From Candidatus Gerdarchaeota archaeon (GTDB taxonomy: Archaea > Asgardarchaeota > Heimdallarchaeia > JABLTI01), in assembly GCA_016839405.1 (NCBI GenBank), contig JAEOUJ010000297.1, forward strand, positions 1 to 6,562: 6,562 nucleotides of DNA, given 5' to 3'. The notes beneath the pieces are model-generated. The model had not been told where the DNA came from. It ran no database searches and saw only the letters and a program-made list of their open reading frames with translations. Below, in pieces: positions 1 to 6,194 of the stretch. The position numbers and the translations under genes are program-made. Numbering within the stretch: the stretch's first letter is position 1; each line of letters starts with the position of its first letter.

Positions 1-1
1 A

Positions 2-1087
2 ATGGGAATTATTATTGGGAATTTTACAAAAATAATGATAATTTGTTTATTCTTTACATCAATTTTTCAAGGTGTTGAACAAAATTCTTATTTTTCTACA
101 AAAGAACAAAATAATATTACCAATTTTGAAACTAAAAATTTTGATGAAGCAAAGATTTTAGCTTTAATAGGAAATGGTTTTGGTGATTCCTATTTTTGGG
201 TTAAAAATCAGTTGGAATCATGGGGATGCAATTTTACTACAGCGGGATTAAGCAGCCCTTGTTCTTCCTGTCCTAACAAACCTCAGAGACCTGTTACTCC
301 TGATATTTTAATAGCTGATGTAGATGAAGAAATTCTTTCACAATTTGATTGTATTTTCATACCAAGTGGAGCACATCACAGTCTTTTAGCTTATAGTAAT
401 CTAACCTTAGATGTTATAAGTACTGCTTATGAGAAAGGATTAGTAATTGCATCTATATGTTCTGGAAGTGTGCCTATTGCTCGAGCACATGGTATTGTTA
501 ATGGAGTTAAGGTTGCTTATTTCTTTTTAAGTACAGAACATATGCAAGAAGCTGGAGCGATAGAATTGTATGGTTCATCTGTTGTTTCAGATAATCGAAT
601 AATTACTACATCATCAGGAATGCCATATGGAAGTCAATCTCCTGTTTACCATGTATGTGTAGCTATGGCAAAAGAAATCTTAGGTTATTCTGCATTGATA
701 GATGCAACTATTAAACCTCAAGCAGGTGGGATTGGAACAAATTACTCACTTACTGTTGAAGTATCTGACTTAACTGATATTTTTTATGGAAATGTTTCTA
801 CAGCGGTTTACAAAGTTAATTTTGAATTATATAATGGAAATGAATTAATTGCAGCGACATTTATGACTGAAATTTCTGATAATATTTATGCATATAATTT
901 CACAGGTTTGGAAGTAGGTAGTTATCAAATCAATGTAGAGGTAAACTCATTTGGTTATGGAAAGGAAGTAATACGAAACGCAGCCTCTTTTGTATTGACA
1001 GAGAAAGCACCGGGATTTGAACTATTTATTTTAATTTCAAGTTTATCAATTATTTGGTATATATTAAAGGTTAGAAGAAGAAAATGA
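2..1087 (+). CDS. Secreted DJ-1/PfpI-like domain protein with Ig-like domain and C-terminal membrane anchor
   Basis: A 361-residue surface protein. Residues 1-24 look like a signal peptide (hydrophobic core about 11-23). Residues 51-229 form a DJ-1/PfpI (class I glutamine amidotransferase-like) domain: first strand KILALIGNGFGD (51-62), strand CIFIPSGA (117-124), and the nucleophile elbow ASICSGS with Cys153. The residue after the nucleophile is Ser, as in DJ-1-type rather than PfpI-type proteins (which have His). The acidic residue normally found in the first loop (GFED in PfpI) is Gly61 here, so catalysis is uncertain. An insert at 76-90 carries Cys76, Cys87 and Cys90 (CSSC). Residues about 238-333 look like a beta-sandwich Ig-like domain. 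The C-terminus has PGF (337-339), a hydrophobic stretch 341-355 and RRRK, matching archaeal sorting/anchor signals. Seven N-x-S/T sequons fit an extracellular, glycosylated protein. Only one base precedes this ATG, so an upstream start cannot be excluded. The substrate is unknown. Confidence 0.85.
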   Translation: MGIIIGNFTKIMIICLFFTSIFQGVEQNSYFSTKEQNNITNFETKNFDEAKILALIGNGFGDSYFWVKNQLESWGCNFTTAGLSSPCSSCPNKPQRPVTPDILIADVDEEILSQFDCIFIPSGAHHSLLAYSNLTLDVISTAYEKGLVIASICSGSVPIARAHGIVNGVKVAYFFLSTEHMQEAGAIELYGSSVVSDNRIITTSSGMPYGSQSPVYHVCVAMAKEILGYSALIDATIKPQAGGIGTNYSLTVEVSDLTDIFYGNVSTAVYKVNFELYNGNELIAATFMTEISDNIYAYNFTGLEVGSYQINVEVNSFGYGKEVIRNAASFVLTEKAPGFELFILISSLSIIWYILKVRRRK

Positions 1088-1116
1088 AAATAAATGAAAG
1101 ATCATTTATTTTCATT
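1083..1116 (+). terminator. Perfect 15-bp hairpin spanning the stop codon of the DJ-1-like gene
   Basis: The arms 1083-1097 and 1102-1116 are perfectly complementary with an AAGA loop (1098-1101). The left arm contains the TGA stop codon (1085-1087). The stem is almost all A-T (two G-C pairs), so RNA stability is modest. No strong T-tract follows, so it is not a classical intrinsic terminator. It may mark the 3' end of the transcript, protect it, or be a DNA palindrome bound by protein. The structure is read directly; the function is inferred. Confidence 0.5.
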
Positions 1117-1267
1117 GATAAAATATCCTAATAACTAAATTTCATTTTTCTAGTCAGACAATAATTAATAAACAAAAGAAAAAGATTCATTCAGAGAAAA
1201 TTACATCTAGAAGATAGAATTAAATAGATTATTTCTACATTTAGTTAGGAAAAATTCAAGTTATAAT
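1117..1267. promoter_or_regulatory. AT-rich intergenic region with a weak candidate promoter for the nitrilase gene
   Basis: No ORF or RNA gene is visible here. The best TATA-like sequence is ATTAAATA at 1219-1226, which would place a transcription start near 1247-1250, about 28 bp ahead of the ATG at 1277. It is a weak match, and in sequence this AT-rich such strings arise by chance. Confidence 0.3.
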
Positions 1268-1276
1268 GTGAATAAT

Positions 1277-2212
1277 ATGCAAGAACAAATTAAATCCCAA
1301 AATAAAAGTAAAAAAAGCATACAAATATTAAATGTAGCATCTGTTTCTATGCAATGTGATGACTCTCCAAGTAAAAATCGTGAAAAAATGATACAATTTA
1401 TCAAACAAATTAAAAAAGAACATACAAATGTGGATTTAATTGTTTTTGGTGAATCAATACTTGGGAGATTTTTTAAACCTGGTAAAACAAAAGAATACCA
1501 TCATGAAATTGCTGAGATAATTCCAGGAGAAACTACAAATGAGCTATCAAAATTAGCTAAATTAGAGAACATTTATCTAACTTTTGGAATGTCAGAAAGA
1601 GAAGGGGATTCAATTTTCAACTCGCAAGTATTTATTAATCCAGAAGGAAGAATTGATGCTATACATAGGAAATTCTTAATGCGCGATTCTACTTTTAAAC
1701 CGGGAAATAAACTTGTGACAACAACAGAAATTAAAGGACTAAAAGTGGGTATTGTAATTTGTTTTGATATTCGTAGTAGTAAGATAAGGAAAGCATTAAT
1801 GAAAAGTAATTTAGATTTAGTAATTCATAGTATGGCTGATGATGAGGATCCTAATTTCTTTGGAGCTGGATTTCTTTCGAGGTATTTTGGAACATGGTAT
1901 ATTACAGCTAATCGTTATGGTTTAGAAGACAATCATTTTTGGAATGGATATTTGTTCATTGCAGATCCATTAGGAAGATTACAAGTAAAAGGAGCAAATA
2001 AGGAACAATATCTTTTTTATGAGCTAGAAATAAAAACTAATGAGTCATGGTTTAGAAAATTTACACGTAAAATATTTCTTAAATTCTCTCTAATTTTTCA
2101 TATTATAAAAAATCTAAGGATTGCATTAAGCTATGTGACTGATTCTTCTAAAGTTCGAAGAAGGAAACGGCGTGAGCAAAGAAAAAAAAGAAAAGATAAA
2201 ATTGATGACTAA
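1277..2212 (+). CDS. Carbon-nitrogen hydrolase (nitrilase superfamily) with basic C-terminal tail
   Basis: A cytoplasmic amidase/nitrilase-type enzyme that would cleave a C-N bond of an amide or nitrile through a cysteine thioester. Numbered from the GTG at 1268 (314 residues), the Glu-Lys-Cys triad is complete: Glu62 in VFGES, Lys135 in HRKF and Cys165 in VICFDIR. The usual late motif ITANRYG...G.LFIADPLGRL (212-238) is also present. The core ends near residue 256, as expected for the family. Beyond it lie about 58 extra residues: an aromatic/basic, possibly amphipathic stretch (261-290) and a run of Lys/Arg (296-311). I prefer the ATG at 1277 because GTGA (1268-1271) is a plausible ribosome binding site five bases before it; a GTG start at 1268 would add three residues. 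The gene is convergent with the methyltransferase (12 bp between stops). The exact substrate cannot be told. Confidence 0.88.
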   Translation: MQEQIKSQNKSKKSIQILNVASVSMQCDDSPSKNREKMIQFIKQIKKEHTNVDLIVFGESILGRFFKPGKTKEYHHEIAEIIPGETTNELSKLAKLENIYLTFGMSEREGDSIFNSQVFINPEGRIDAIHRKFLMRDSTFKPGNKLVTTTEIKGLKVGIVICFDIRSSKIRKALMKSNLDLVIHSMADDEDPNFFGAGFLSRYFGTWYITANRYGLEDNHFWNGYLFIADPLGRLQVKGANKEQYLFYELEIKTNESWFRKFTRKIFLKFSLIFHIIKNLRIALSYVTDSSKVRRRKRREQRKKRKDKIDD

Positions 2213-2224
2213 AACATGCAATTA

Positions 2225-2929
2225 TTAACAAATAATTCTTTTTAAACAAGTGAAGCGAATTCTCTTATCATCTTCAAAATATTCTTCCTCAAGGATCTCA
2301 AAAAAAGTCAATAATTCTTTCTTAACTTGTTCAATTGAGTAAATTCTTTCAAACCAATTAAAGATATGCTTTTCATAGAGATTTTCTTTTTTATGTTCAA
2401 AGACTAGCAATTCCCATTCGAGAAGATTACCATCTATCTTACCTACATCAACAGTATAGCCATATGAGAATTCTTCAAAAACAGGTTGCAATATTTCTTT
2501 TTCTTCTAAAATCTTAGGAGTGTACATATCAAATACAAACAAACCGTGCTCATTTAAATGATTGAACGTATGTTTAAAAGTTGATACCCATTGATCAAAA
2601 TTTTCAAGGAAATTTATGGAATCATATACTGAAAAGATTACATCGAATTTTTCTTGTAATCTAAAATTATGCATACTTGTATGGTAATAAGATCCTCGGG
2701 GAAGTTTCTTAGAACAATAGTTTACATATTCCTCTTCAATATCTAAGCCTGTTATACAATATTTTTCCGGAAAATTCCTTAAAACAACGCCAATGCCCAT
2801 ACCAAGTTCCAAAATTGATTTAGCTTCTTTGAGATATTTGTTTATTTTTTGCTGAATAACTTCTGCTCTTTGTTTTGCTTTATCTAAACTTGTTATATCT
2901 TCCCAAAATTCTACAAAATGCTTCTTCAT
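2225..2929 (-). CDS. Class I SAM-dependent methyltransferase
   Basis: A 234-residue Rossmann-fold methyltransferase that would transfer the methyl of S-adenosylmethionine to an unidentified acceptor. Motif I is ILELGMGIG (39-47), the acidic end of strand 2 is GLDIE (Asp63, expected to bind the ribose), and strand 4 is FDVIFSVYDSINFL (95-108). LFVFDMYTP (130-138) fits strand 5 with the following loop, and the C-terminal half is beta-rich as in small-molecule methyltransferases. No targeting signal or membrane segment is seen. The open frame extends to a TTG at 2959, but the ATG at 2929 is the better start: GTGAT sits four bases before it, and the TATA box at 2960-2967 would start transcription downstream of the TTG. 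The gene has its own promoter and is divergent from the Ntn-hydrolase operon. The acceptor cannot be named from sequence. Confidence 0.87.
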   Translation of the reverse strand: MKKHFVEFWEDITSLDKAKQRAEVIQQKINKYLKEAKSILELGMGIGVVLRNFPEKYCITGLDIEEEYVNYCSKKLPRGSYYHTSMHNFRLQEKFDVIFSVYDSINFLENFDQWVSTFKHTFNHLNEHGLFVFDMYTPKILEEKEILQPVFEEFSYGYTVDVGKIDGNLLEWELLVFEHKKENLYEKHIFNWFERIYSIEQVKKELLTFFEILEEEYFEDDKRIRFTCLKRIIC

Positions 2930-2959
2930 AAGTATCACTTTTAAAATTGTGTTTTCCAA

Positions 2960-2967
2960 TTATATAA
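2960..2967 (-). promoter_or_regulatory. TATA box of the methyltransferase gene
   Basis: On the minus strand this reads TTATATAA-like sequence (CTTATATAATT in context). A start about 26 bp downstream falls near 2937, giving a leader of under 10 bases before the ATG at 2929. This spacing supports the ATG start over the TTG at 2959. Confidence 0.55.
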
Positions 2968-3177
2968 GAGAAAAATTTTCTCCGTTTAAATAATTTTTCA
3001 GTAAAAAGAATTATTTTGATATTAGGTGTCAATTTAATTATTCTCATGAACTAACCCTACTTCTATCACACAAATCAGTTATGACTCTTGGATTTGATAC
3101 TAGTTAATCAATTACATTTATTCTAATTATTTGAATAAGATTGGTTTTTATAGATAATTAACCCTTATAATTCGGTT
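2968..3177. other. Divergent intergenic spacer without a visible gene
   Basis: About 210 bp of AT-rich sequence between the two divergent promoters. No ORF, tRNA or long repeat is seen. It holds a short inverted pair CAAATC/GATTTG and a second TATA-like string TTTTTATA at 3145-3152. It is longer than the other spacers here, so it may hold regulatory sites. Confidence 0.35.
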
Positions 3178-3222
3178 ATTTATACTATGCGAAGACATCA
3201 AAAAGAGATACTATGGGTGGAT
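3178..3222 (+). promoter_or_regulatory. Promoter and ribosome binding site of the Ntn-hydrolase operon
   Basis: TTTATACT at 3179-3186 is a good archaeal TATA candidate, placing transcription start near 3208. GGGTGGAT at 3215-3222 contains the GGTG core of an archaeal Shine-Dalgarno and lies seven bases before the ATG at 3230. The predicted leader is about 20 bases. Confidence 0.5.
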
Positions 3223-3229
3223 ATTACAG

Positions 3230-4345
3230 ATGTTAATCAAGAGGAAAAAAGAACTAAAATATTCAATTATAGGTTTATTATTAATTGCTGCAATTATTAT
3301 TCCCTTAAATTTATCACGGATAAATTTTCATTCAACTGAAGTATCACAAGTAAATTCTAATTGTTCAATTTTTACAGTTAGAGATGATGATTCAGTTTAT
3401 TTTGGTAATAATGAAGATGAAGGAGGTGATAGAAGAAGGACAGATATTTGGTTTGTTCCTCCAGATGATAAGCAATCATATGGCTGTGTTTATGTTGGAT
3501 TTGCTGAAAATGAACCTGGAGGAGATGATGTAGATGGGATTGAAATTGGTGGAATGAATTCAGAAGGACTTTGTTTTGATGGCAATGGTATCTTACCTGC
3601 AGAATCTGTGGAACCAAATGATGCACTTGGTCCTCCCAAGAGCTACCTAACATGTAGAGCTGAGGTTTTACGCGAGTGTGCGACAGTTGTTGAAGTAATA
3701 AATTGGTATCAAACTCATAATTTAGGAGGAATGTGGTGGGGTCAAACTCATTTTGCTGATCAATCGGGTGACGCTGTAGTTGTTAGTCCAGCAGTAGATG
3801 GAGGAATTGCTTTCACACGAATTACTGGTGATTTCTTAATTTCAACTAATTTCAATGTTGATCACCCGGGAGGTATTTATTACCCCTGCCCCAGATATAC
3901 ATTAATGACTGAAATGCTTCAGAATATCACCACAACTGATAATGTAACAATTAATAATTGTGCTGAAATATTAGAAGCAGTTCATGTATCAAGATATACT
4001 CATTATCCAGGAACAGTATATTCTAATGTTTTTGATTTGAAACAAAAGACAATGTATCTTTATATCTGGGGAAATTTTGATGAATATGTCACTTTTAATC
4101 TTACGGAAGAATTAACAAAAGGGTATCATGGTTATATCATTAATGATTTAGCAGAATATTCACCTGAAGAACTATTTCCTAATTACAATTTATGGCCAAT
4201 TGAACCTACTTTTGGAATCTATTCTTTAACAATAATATTAGTACTCACAATAACACCAGCAATTAGCTTTGGTGGATTTTGGATTTTTACTATAATAAAG
4301 AAACGAAAGATGTCAGATAAAGGAGGAAAACAAGATGGTAATTGA
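3230..4345 (+). CDS. Membrane-anchored extracellular Ntn-hydrolase (linear amide C-N hydrolase, choloylglycine hydrolase/acyltransferase-like)
   Basis: A 371-residue protein: a basic N-terminus (KRKK) and hydrophobic segment 12-28, an outside Ntn-hydrolase domain from about 45 to 315, a second membrane segment about 329-355, and a basic cytoplasmic tail KKRK. Cys45, in NCSIFTV, is the expected N-terminal nucleophile after removal of the leader, and cleaves linear amide bonds. Supporting motifs are FGNNED (58-63), where many relatives have GRNxD, then GGMNSEGLCFDG (107-118), HFADQSGDAVVV (174-185), STNFN (205-209), CPRYTLM (220-226) and TVYSNVFD (262-269). Four sequons fit surface exposure. 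Cleavage before Cys45 would release the first membrane segment, leaving the C-terminal one as anchor. There is no good lipobox around Cys45. The gene overlaps the next by 11 bp and carries that gene's Shine-Dalgarno. Possible substrates are acyl amino acids, conjugates or peptides; none can be chosen from sequence. Confidence 0.83.
   Translation: MLIKRKKELKYSIIGLLLIAAIIIPLNLSRINFHSTEVSQVNSNCSIFTVRDDDSVYFGNNEDEGGDRRRTDIWFVPPDDKQSYGCVYVGFAENEPGGDDVDGIEIGGMNSEGLCFDGNGILPAESVEPNDALGPPKSYLTCRAEVLRECATVVEVINWYQTHNLGGMWWGQTHFADQSGDAVVVSPAVDGGIAFTRITGDFLISTNFNVDHPGGIYYPCPRYTLMTEMLQNITTTDNVTINNCAEILEAVHVSRYTHYPGTVYSNVFDLKQKTMYLYIWGNFDEYVTFNLTEELTKGYHGYIINDLAEYSPEELFPNYNLWPIEPTFGIYSLTIILVLTITPAISFGGFWIFTIIKKRKMSDKGGKQDGN
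4321..4326 (+). promoter_or_regulatory. Shine-Dalgarno of the membrane-protein gene, inside the Ntn-hydrolase gene
   Basis: AGGAGG lies eight bases before the ATG at 4335 and within the last codons of the upstream gene. It is the strongest ribosome binding site in the window and fixes the start of the downstream gene, implying co-transcription and coupled translation. Confidence 0.8.
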
Positions 4346-5339
4346 ACTACAAAGAACAGGAACAATAATATTAGCTGTTTTAATTCCAATAATTTCTGTG
4401 ATTGCTTCACTTCTAATCTATTATCTATCAAAAAGGGATGATAGGCCTAAGATATCTAGAGTAGCTAGATTAGTGACAGCACCTATTTTATTTAAATCAA
4501 TAATGAATAATCCAGAATTTATTGATAAATCTGAAATGGAATCAAAAAAATTTGTAAGAAATGAGATATTTTCTCGAGCGTTTTTGATTTATTTTGTAAT
4601 TGGAATCTTTATCTTTTGCTCCTTTATGGGAGAACTTTATCAAGTTTTAACAGACAGAGCATTACTGGTTATTTTCACTCGAGCAATAGAGGGTGAATCA
4701 CCACCTGATTTTATTTGGACCTCAACAGTGATTGAATCACCTTTTAGTTCAGGTTTCAGAGGATATTCCACATGGTATGGGATGTATCCAAACCCAATTC
4801 TACCGACCAATTATTTCCAAAGAACTTGGGAATGGATTTTTTATACAAGTGGTTTGTATAATAATCTCTTTCCAAATATGCAGTATGGATTCTTTGGAGA
4901 TCCAGTTAATACTTTAGTATATGGTTTTTCAAGTTTAATAATAGTAATTACACTTATAATAGGTGGACTATTTCTCTTGCAATTAGCTTGGAAAGGGATA
5001 CGTAAATCATTTCTAGCTTCATTATTCTTTTTTGAAGCAGGAATGATAATTGGAACTAAAGGAATTTTTTCATGTTTTGCTACTGCTTGGCAAATTGAAG
5101 TCAATGGTGAATTACTACAATATGGTGCTTATATCATCTCAAGAACAACAGTTGCTGCACAATGGGTAATACTTGGATTTTTACCAGCTATTATTGGATT
5201 ATATTTCCTATTCTTATGGATTGGAAAGAAAATTTGGCATATACATTACTTTGAAAACCCATCCCTAAGTAAGAAAACATTTCTAATTTCAGTGTCTATT
5301 AACTACTTTGCTGCTCTTCTAATTCTTCTTTTCCTATAA
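4335..5339 (+). CDS. Six-helix integral membrane protein of unknown function, partner of the Ntn-hydrolase
   Basis: A 334-residue protein that I do not recognise. Predicted membrane segments are about 9-31, 80-102, 196-217, 227-248, 269-296 and 315-334. Basic residues cluster at 33-45 (KRDDRPKISR), 220-224 and 298-314, which by the positive-inside rule puts both termini outside, a cytoplasmic loop at 32-79 and a large extracellular loop at 103-195. That loop is rich in aromatic residues, Gly and Pro (for example YSTWYGMYPNP at 144-154). Cys95 and Cys247 fall in membrane segments. No transporter, protease or rhomboid motif is evident. The 11-bp overlap and strong internal Shine-Dalgarno tie it to the Ntn-hydrolase, whose catalytic domain is predicted on the same side as the large loop. 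A role as transporter, receptor or scaffold for that enzyme is inference only. Confidence 0.8.
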   Translation: MVIELQRTGTIILAVLIPIISVIASLLIYYLSKRDDRPKISRVARLVTAPILFKSIMNNPEFIDKSEMESKKFVRNEIFSRAFLIYFVIGIFIFCSFMGELYQVLTDRALLVIFTRAIEGESPPDFIWTSTVIESPFSSGFRGYSTWYGMYPNPILPTNYFQRTWEWIFYTSGLYNNLFPNMQYGFFGDPVNTLVYGFSSLIIVITLIIGGLFLLQLAWKGIRKSFLASLFFFEAGMIIGTKGIFSCFATAWQIEVNGELLQYGAYIISRTTVAAQWVILGFLPAIIGLYFLFLWIGKKIWHIHYFENPSLSKKTFLISVSINYFAALLILLFL

Positions 5340-5380
5340 AATCTCTTTTACTTAGTTAATGAATTCCCTTTTCTTCATTC

Positions 5381-5400
5381 ATTTTTTTCTTATCTCTCTT
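5381..5400 (+). terminator. T-rich terminator of the Ntn-hydrolase operon
   Basis: Seven consecutive T at 5382-5388 followed by T/C-rich sequence, about 45 bp after the stop at 5339. T-tracts without a required hairpin terminate transcription in archaea. A 9-bp inverted pair TTCTTCATT (5371-5379) and AATGAAGAA (5419-5427) brackets it, with a long loop. Confidence 0.45.
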
Positions 5401-5431
5401 CTCAGATTTATCTATACAAATGAAGAATTCG

Positions 5432-5438
5432 AAAAAAA
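5432..5438 (-). terminator. T-tract terminator of the winged-helix regulator gene
   Basis: Seven A on the plus strand give seven T on the minus strand, about 20 bp beyond the regulator's stop codon (5459). This mirrors the T-tract on the other strand, as expected between convergent genes. Confidence 0.45.
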
Positions 5439-5458
5439 TATTGTTAGATAATTTTTTA

Positions 5459-6127
5459 TTAATCATCCAAAAATTCTCTGATTTTATCTATAATATCAGA
5501 TTTTTGTAATATAGTTGAAATCATAGCGGAGGATTTTACAACAAATTTAATTTCATCCAATTCAGCTTTACTTAATATCGCAGCATAATTTTCATTTTCC
5601 TCTGTTCCGGTTAAAATTTCCCACATAATTTTATAATGTAGATTATCAAATGAAATAAATAATTCTTTGAATTTATCTTTATTTTTACCTGAAAGGCCAT
5701 GATATTCCCAAAAAATATCTGTAATCATATTTAGTTGTTTTTTTCCACTATCTGCCTCCCAATAACTAACTTCTTTATCTTTATCTTCAGGGTAATAAAT
5801 AATTGAAGTACGACAATAGAGTCTTTCCCAAGCTCTACTTCCTTTATATTTCCTACGACCAGATACCATAATGAGATCTGATTGTTCTAAGAGCTCTAAA
5901 TATCTATAAATTGTTTTTAGTGTTTTTGTGTTTTTCTTTGTTTCTGGATCCCAAAAAAGAGAATGTATTTCTTTAACAGTCATATTCTTTTTTTCACCTA
6001 ATTTACTAAAAATTAATTTATTTTCTCCAATAAGATCCAATTGTTCCTTTGTGATTGTTTTGACTATCTTTGGTTTAGAAGAAATAATCTCTTCATAATC
6101 AGTTATCTTATCGCTATCCTTACTCAT
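5459..6127 (-). CDS. Winged helix-turn-helix transcriptional regulator
   Basis: A 222-residue DNA-binding protein. Residues about 27-86 form the helix-turn-helix: EQLDLIGENKLIFSKL, then MTVKEIHSLFWD, then TLKTIYRYLELLEQSDLI, whose helix at 69-80 is the likely recognition helix. Residues 86-110, with basic RRKYKGSR (91-98) and YCRTSIIYYPE, form the wing. The helical region 120-222 has no ligand or metal motif that I recognise and may serve in dimerisation. The acidic N-terminal 20 residues look disordered. The open frame reaches a TTG at 6160, but the ATG at 6127 is preferred: the extra residues are not needed for the fold and a TATA-like string overlaps that extension. The gene is divergent from the esterase, with a repeat-rich spacer between them, the arrangement of a local, possibly autoregulating regulator. 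Ligand and mode of action are unknown. Confidence 0.8.
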   Translation of the reverse strand: MSKDSDKITDYEEIISSKPKIVKTITKEQLDLIGENKLIFSKLGEKKNMTVKEIHSLFWDPETKKNTKTLKTIYRYLELLEQSDLIMVSGRRKYKGSRAWERLYCRTSIIYYPEDKDKEVSYWEADSGKKQLNMITDIFWEYHGLSGKNKDKFKELFISFDNLHYKIMWEILTGTEENENYAAILSKAELDEIKFVVKSSAMISTILQKSDIIDKIREFLDD

Positions 6128-6159
6128 TTGATCTCTACCTTTTTCTACTATATATTTCA

Positions 6160-6194
6160 ATAACAGAATATTTATAAATGTAAGTGTCTGTTAT
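6160..6194. promoter_or_regulatory. Symmetric TATA box within a 7-bp inverted repeat, shared divergent promoter
   Basis: ATTTATAAAT at 6170-6179 is a perfect palindrome and can serve as a TATA box in both directions. To the right, transcription would start near 6200, ahead of the esterase ATG at 6247. To the left it would start near 6148, about 20 bases before the regulator ATG at 6127. It lies between ATAACAG (6160-6166) and CTGTTAT (6188-6194), a perfect inverted pair. A second leftward TATA candidate is AAATATATAG around 6149-6158. Confidence 0.5.

Noticed and set aside
3106..3120. AATCAATTACAT resembles the 10-bp repeats of the esterase operator, hinting at a shared regulon
   Set aside because: A single partial match in very AT-rich DNA without phased copies or an inverted partner is well within chance.
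2968..3177. Possible small RNA or tRNA gene in the longest spacer
   Set aside because: No cloverleaf, no GC-rich block as expected for a structured RNA in an AT-rich genome, and no strong hairpin.
3353..3367. Cys45 of the Ntn-hydrolase as a lipoprotein attachment cysteine
   Set aside because: The preceding residues (VNSN) are a poor lipobox, and the following sequence matches the Ntn nucleophile region; lipidation would block catalysis.
3378..3653. A 91-codon minus-strand open frame rich in His and Gln
   Set aside because: It lies wholly antisense to the well-supported Ntn-hydrolase gene. Its His/Gln-rich makeup is what the opposite strand of Asp/Glu/Asn-rich codons gives, and it has no recognisable domain.
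4219..4431. Short minus-strand open frame across the junction of the two operon genes
   Set aside because: Antisense to membrane-segment codons of two real genes, with no ribosome binding site or family pattern.
4732..5104. Small open frames on both strands within the six-helix membrane protein gene
   Set aside because: Out-of-frame shadows of a gene supported by a strong Shine-Dalgarno and a coherent membrane topology.
6125..6160. TTG start at 6160 for the winged-helix regulator
   Set aside because: The extension overlaps a TATA-like string and adds nothing to the domain; the ATG at 6127 is more likely.
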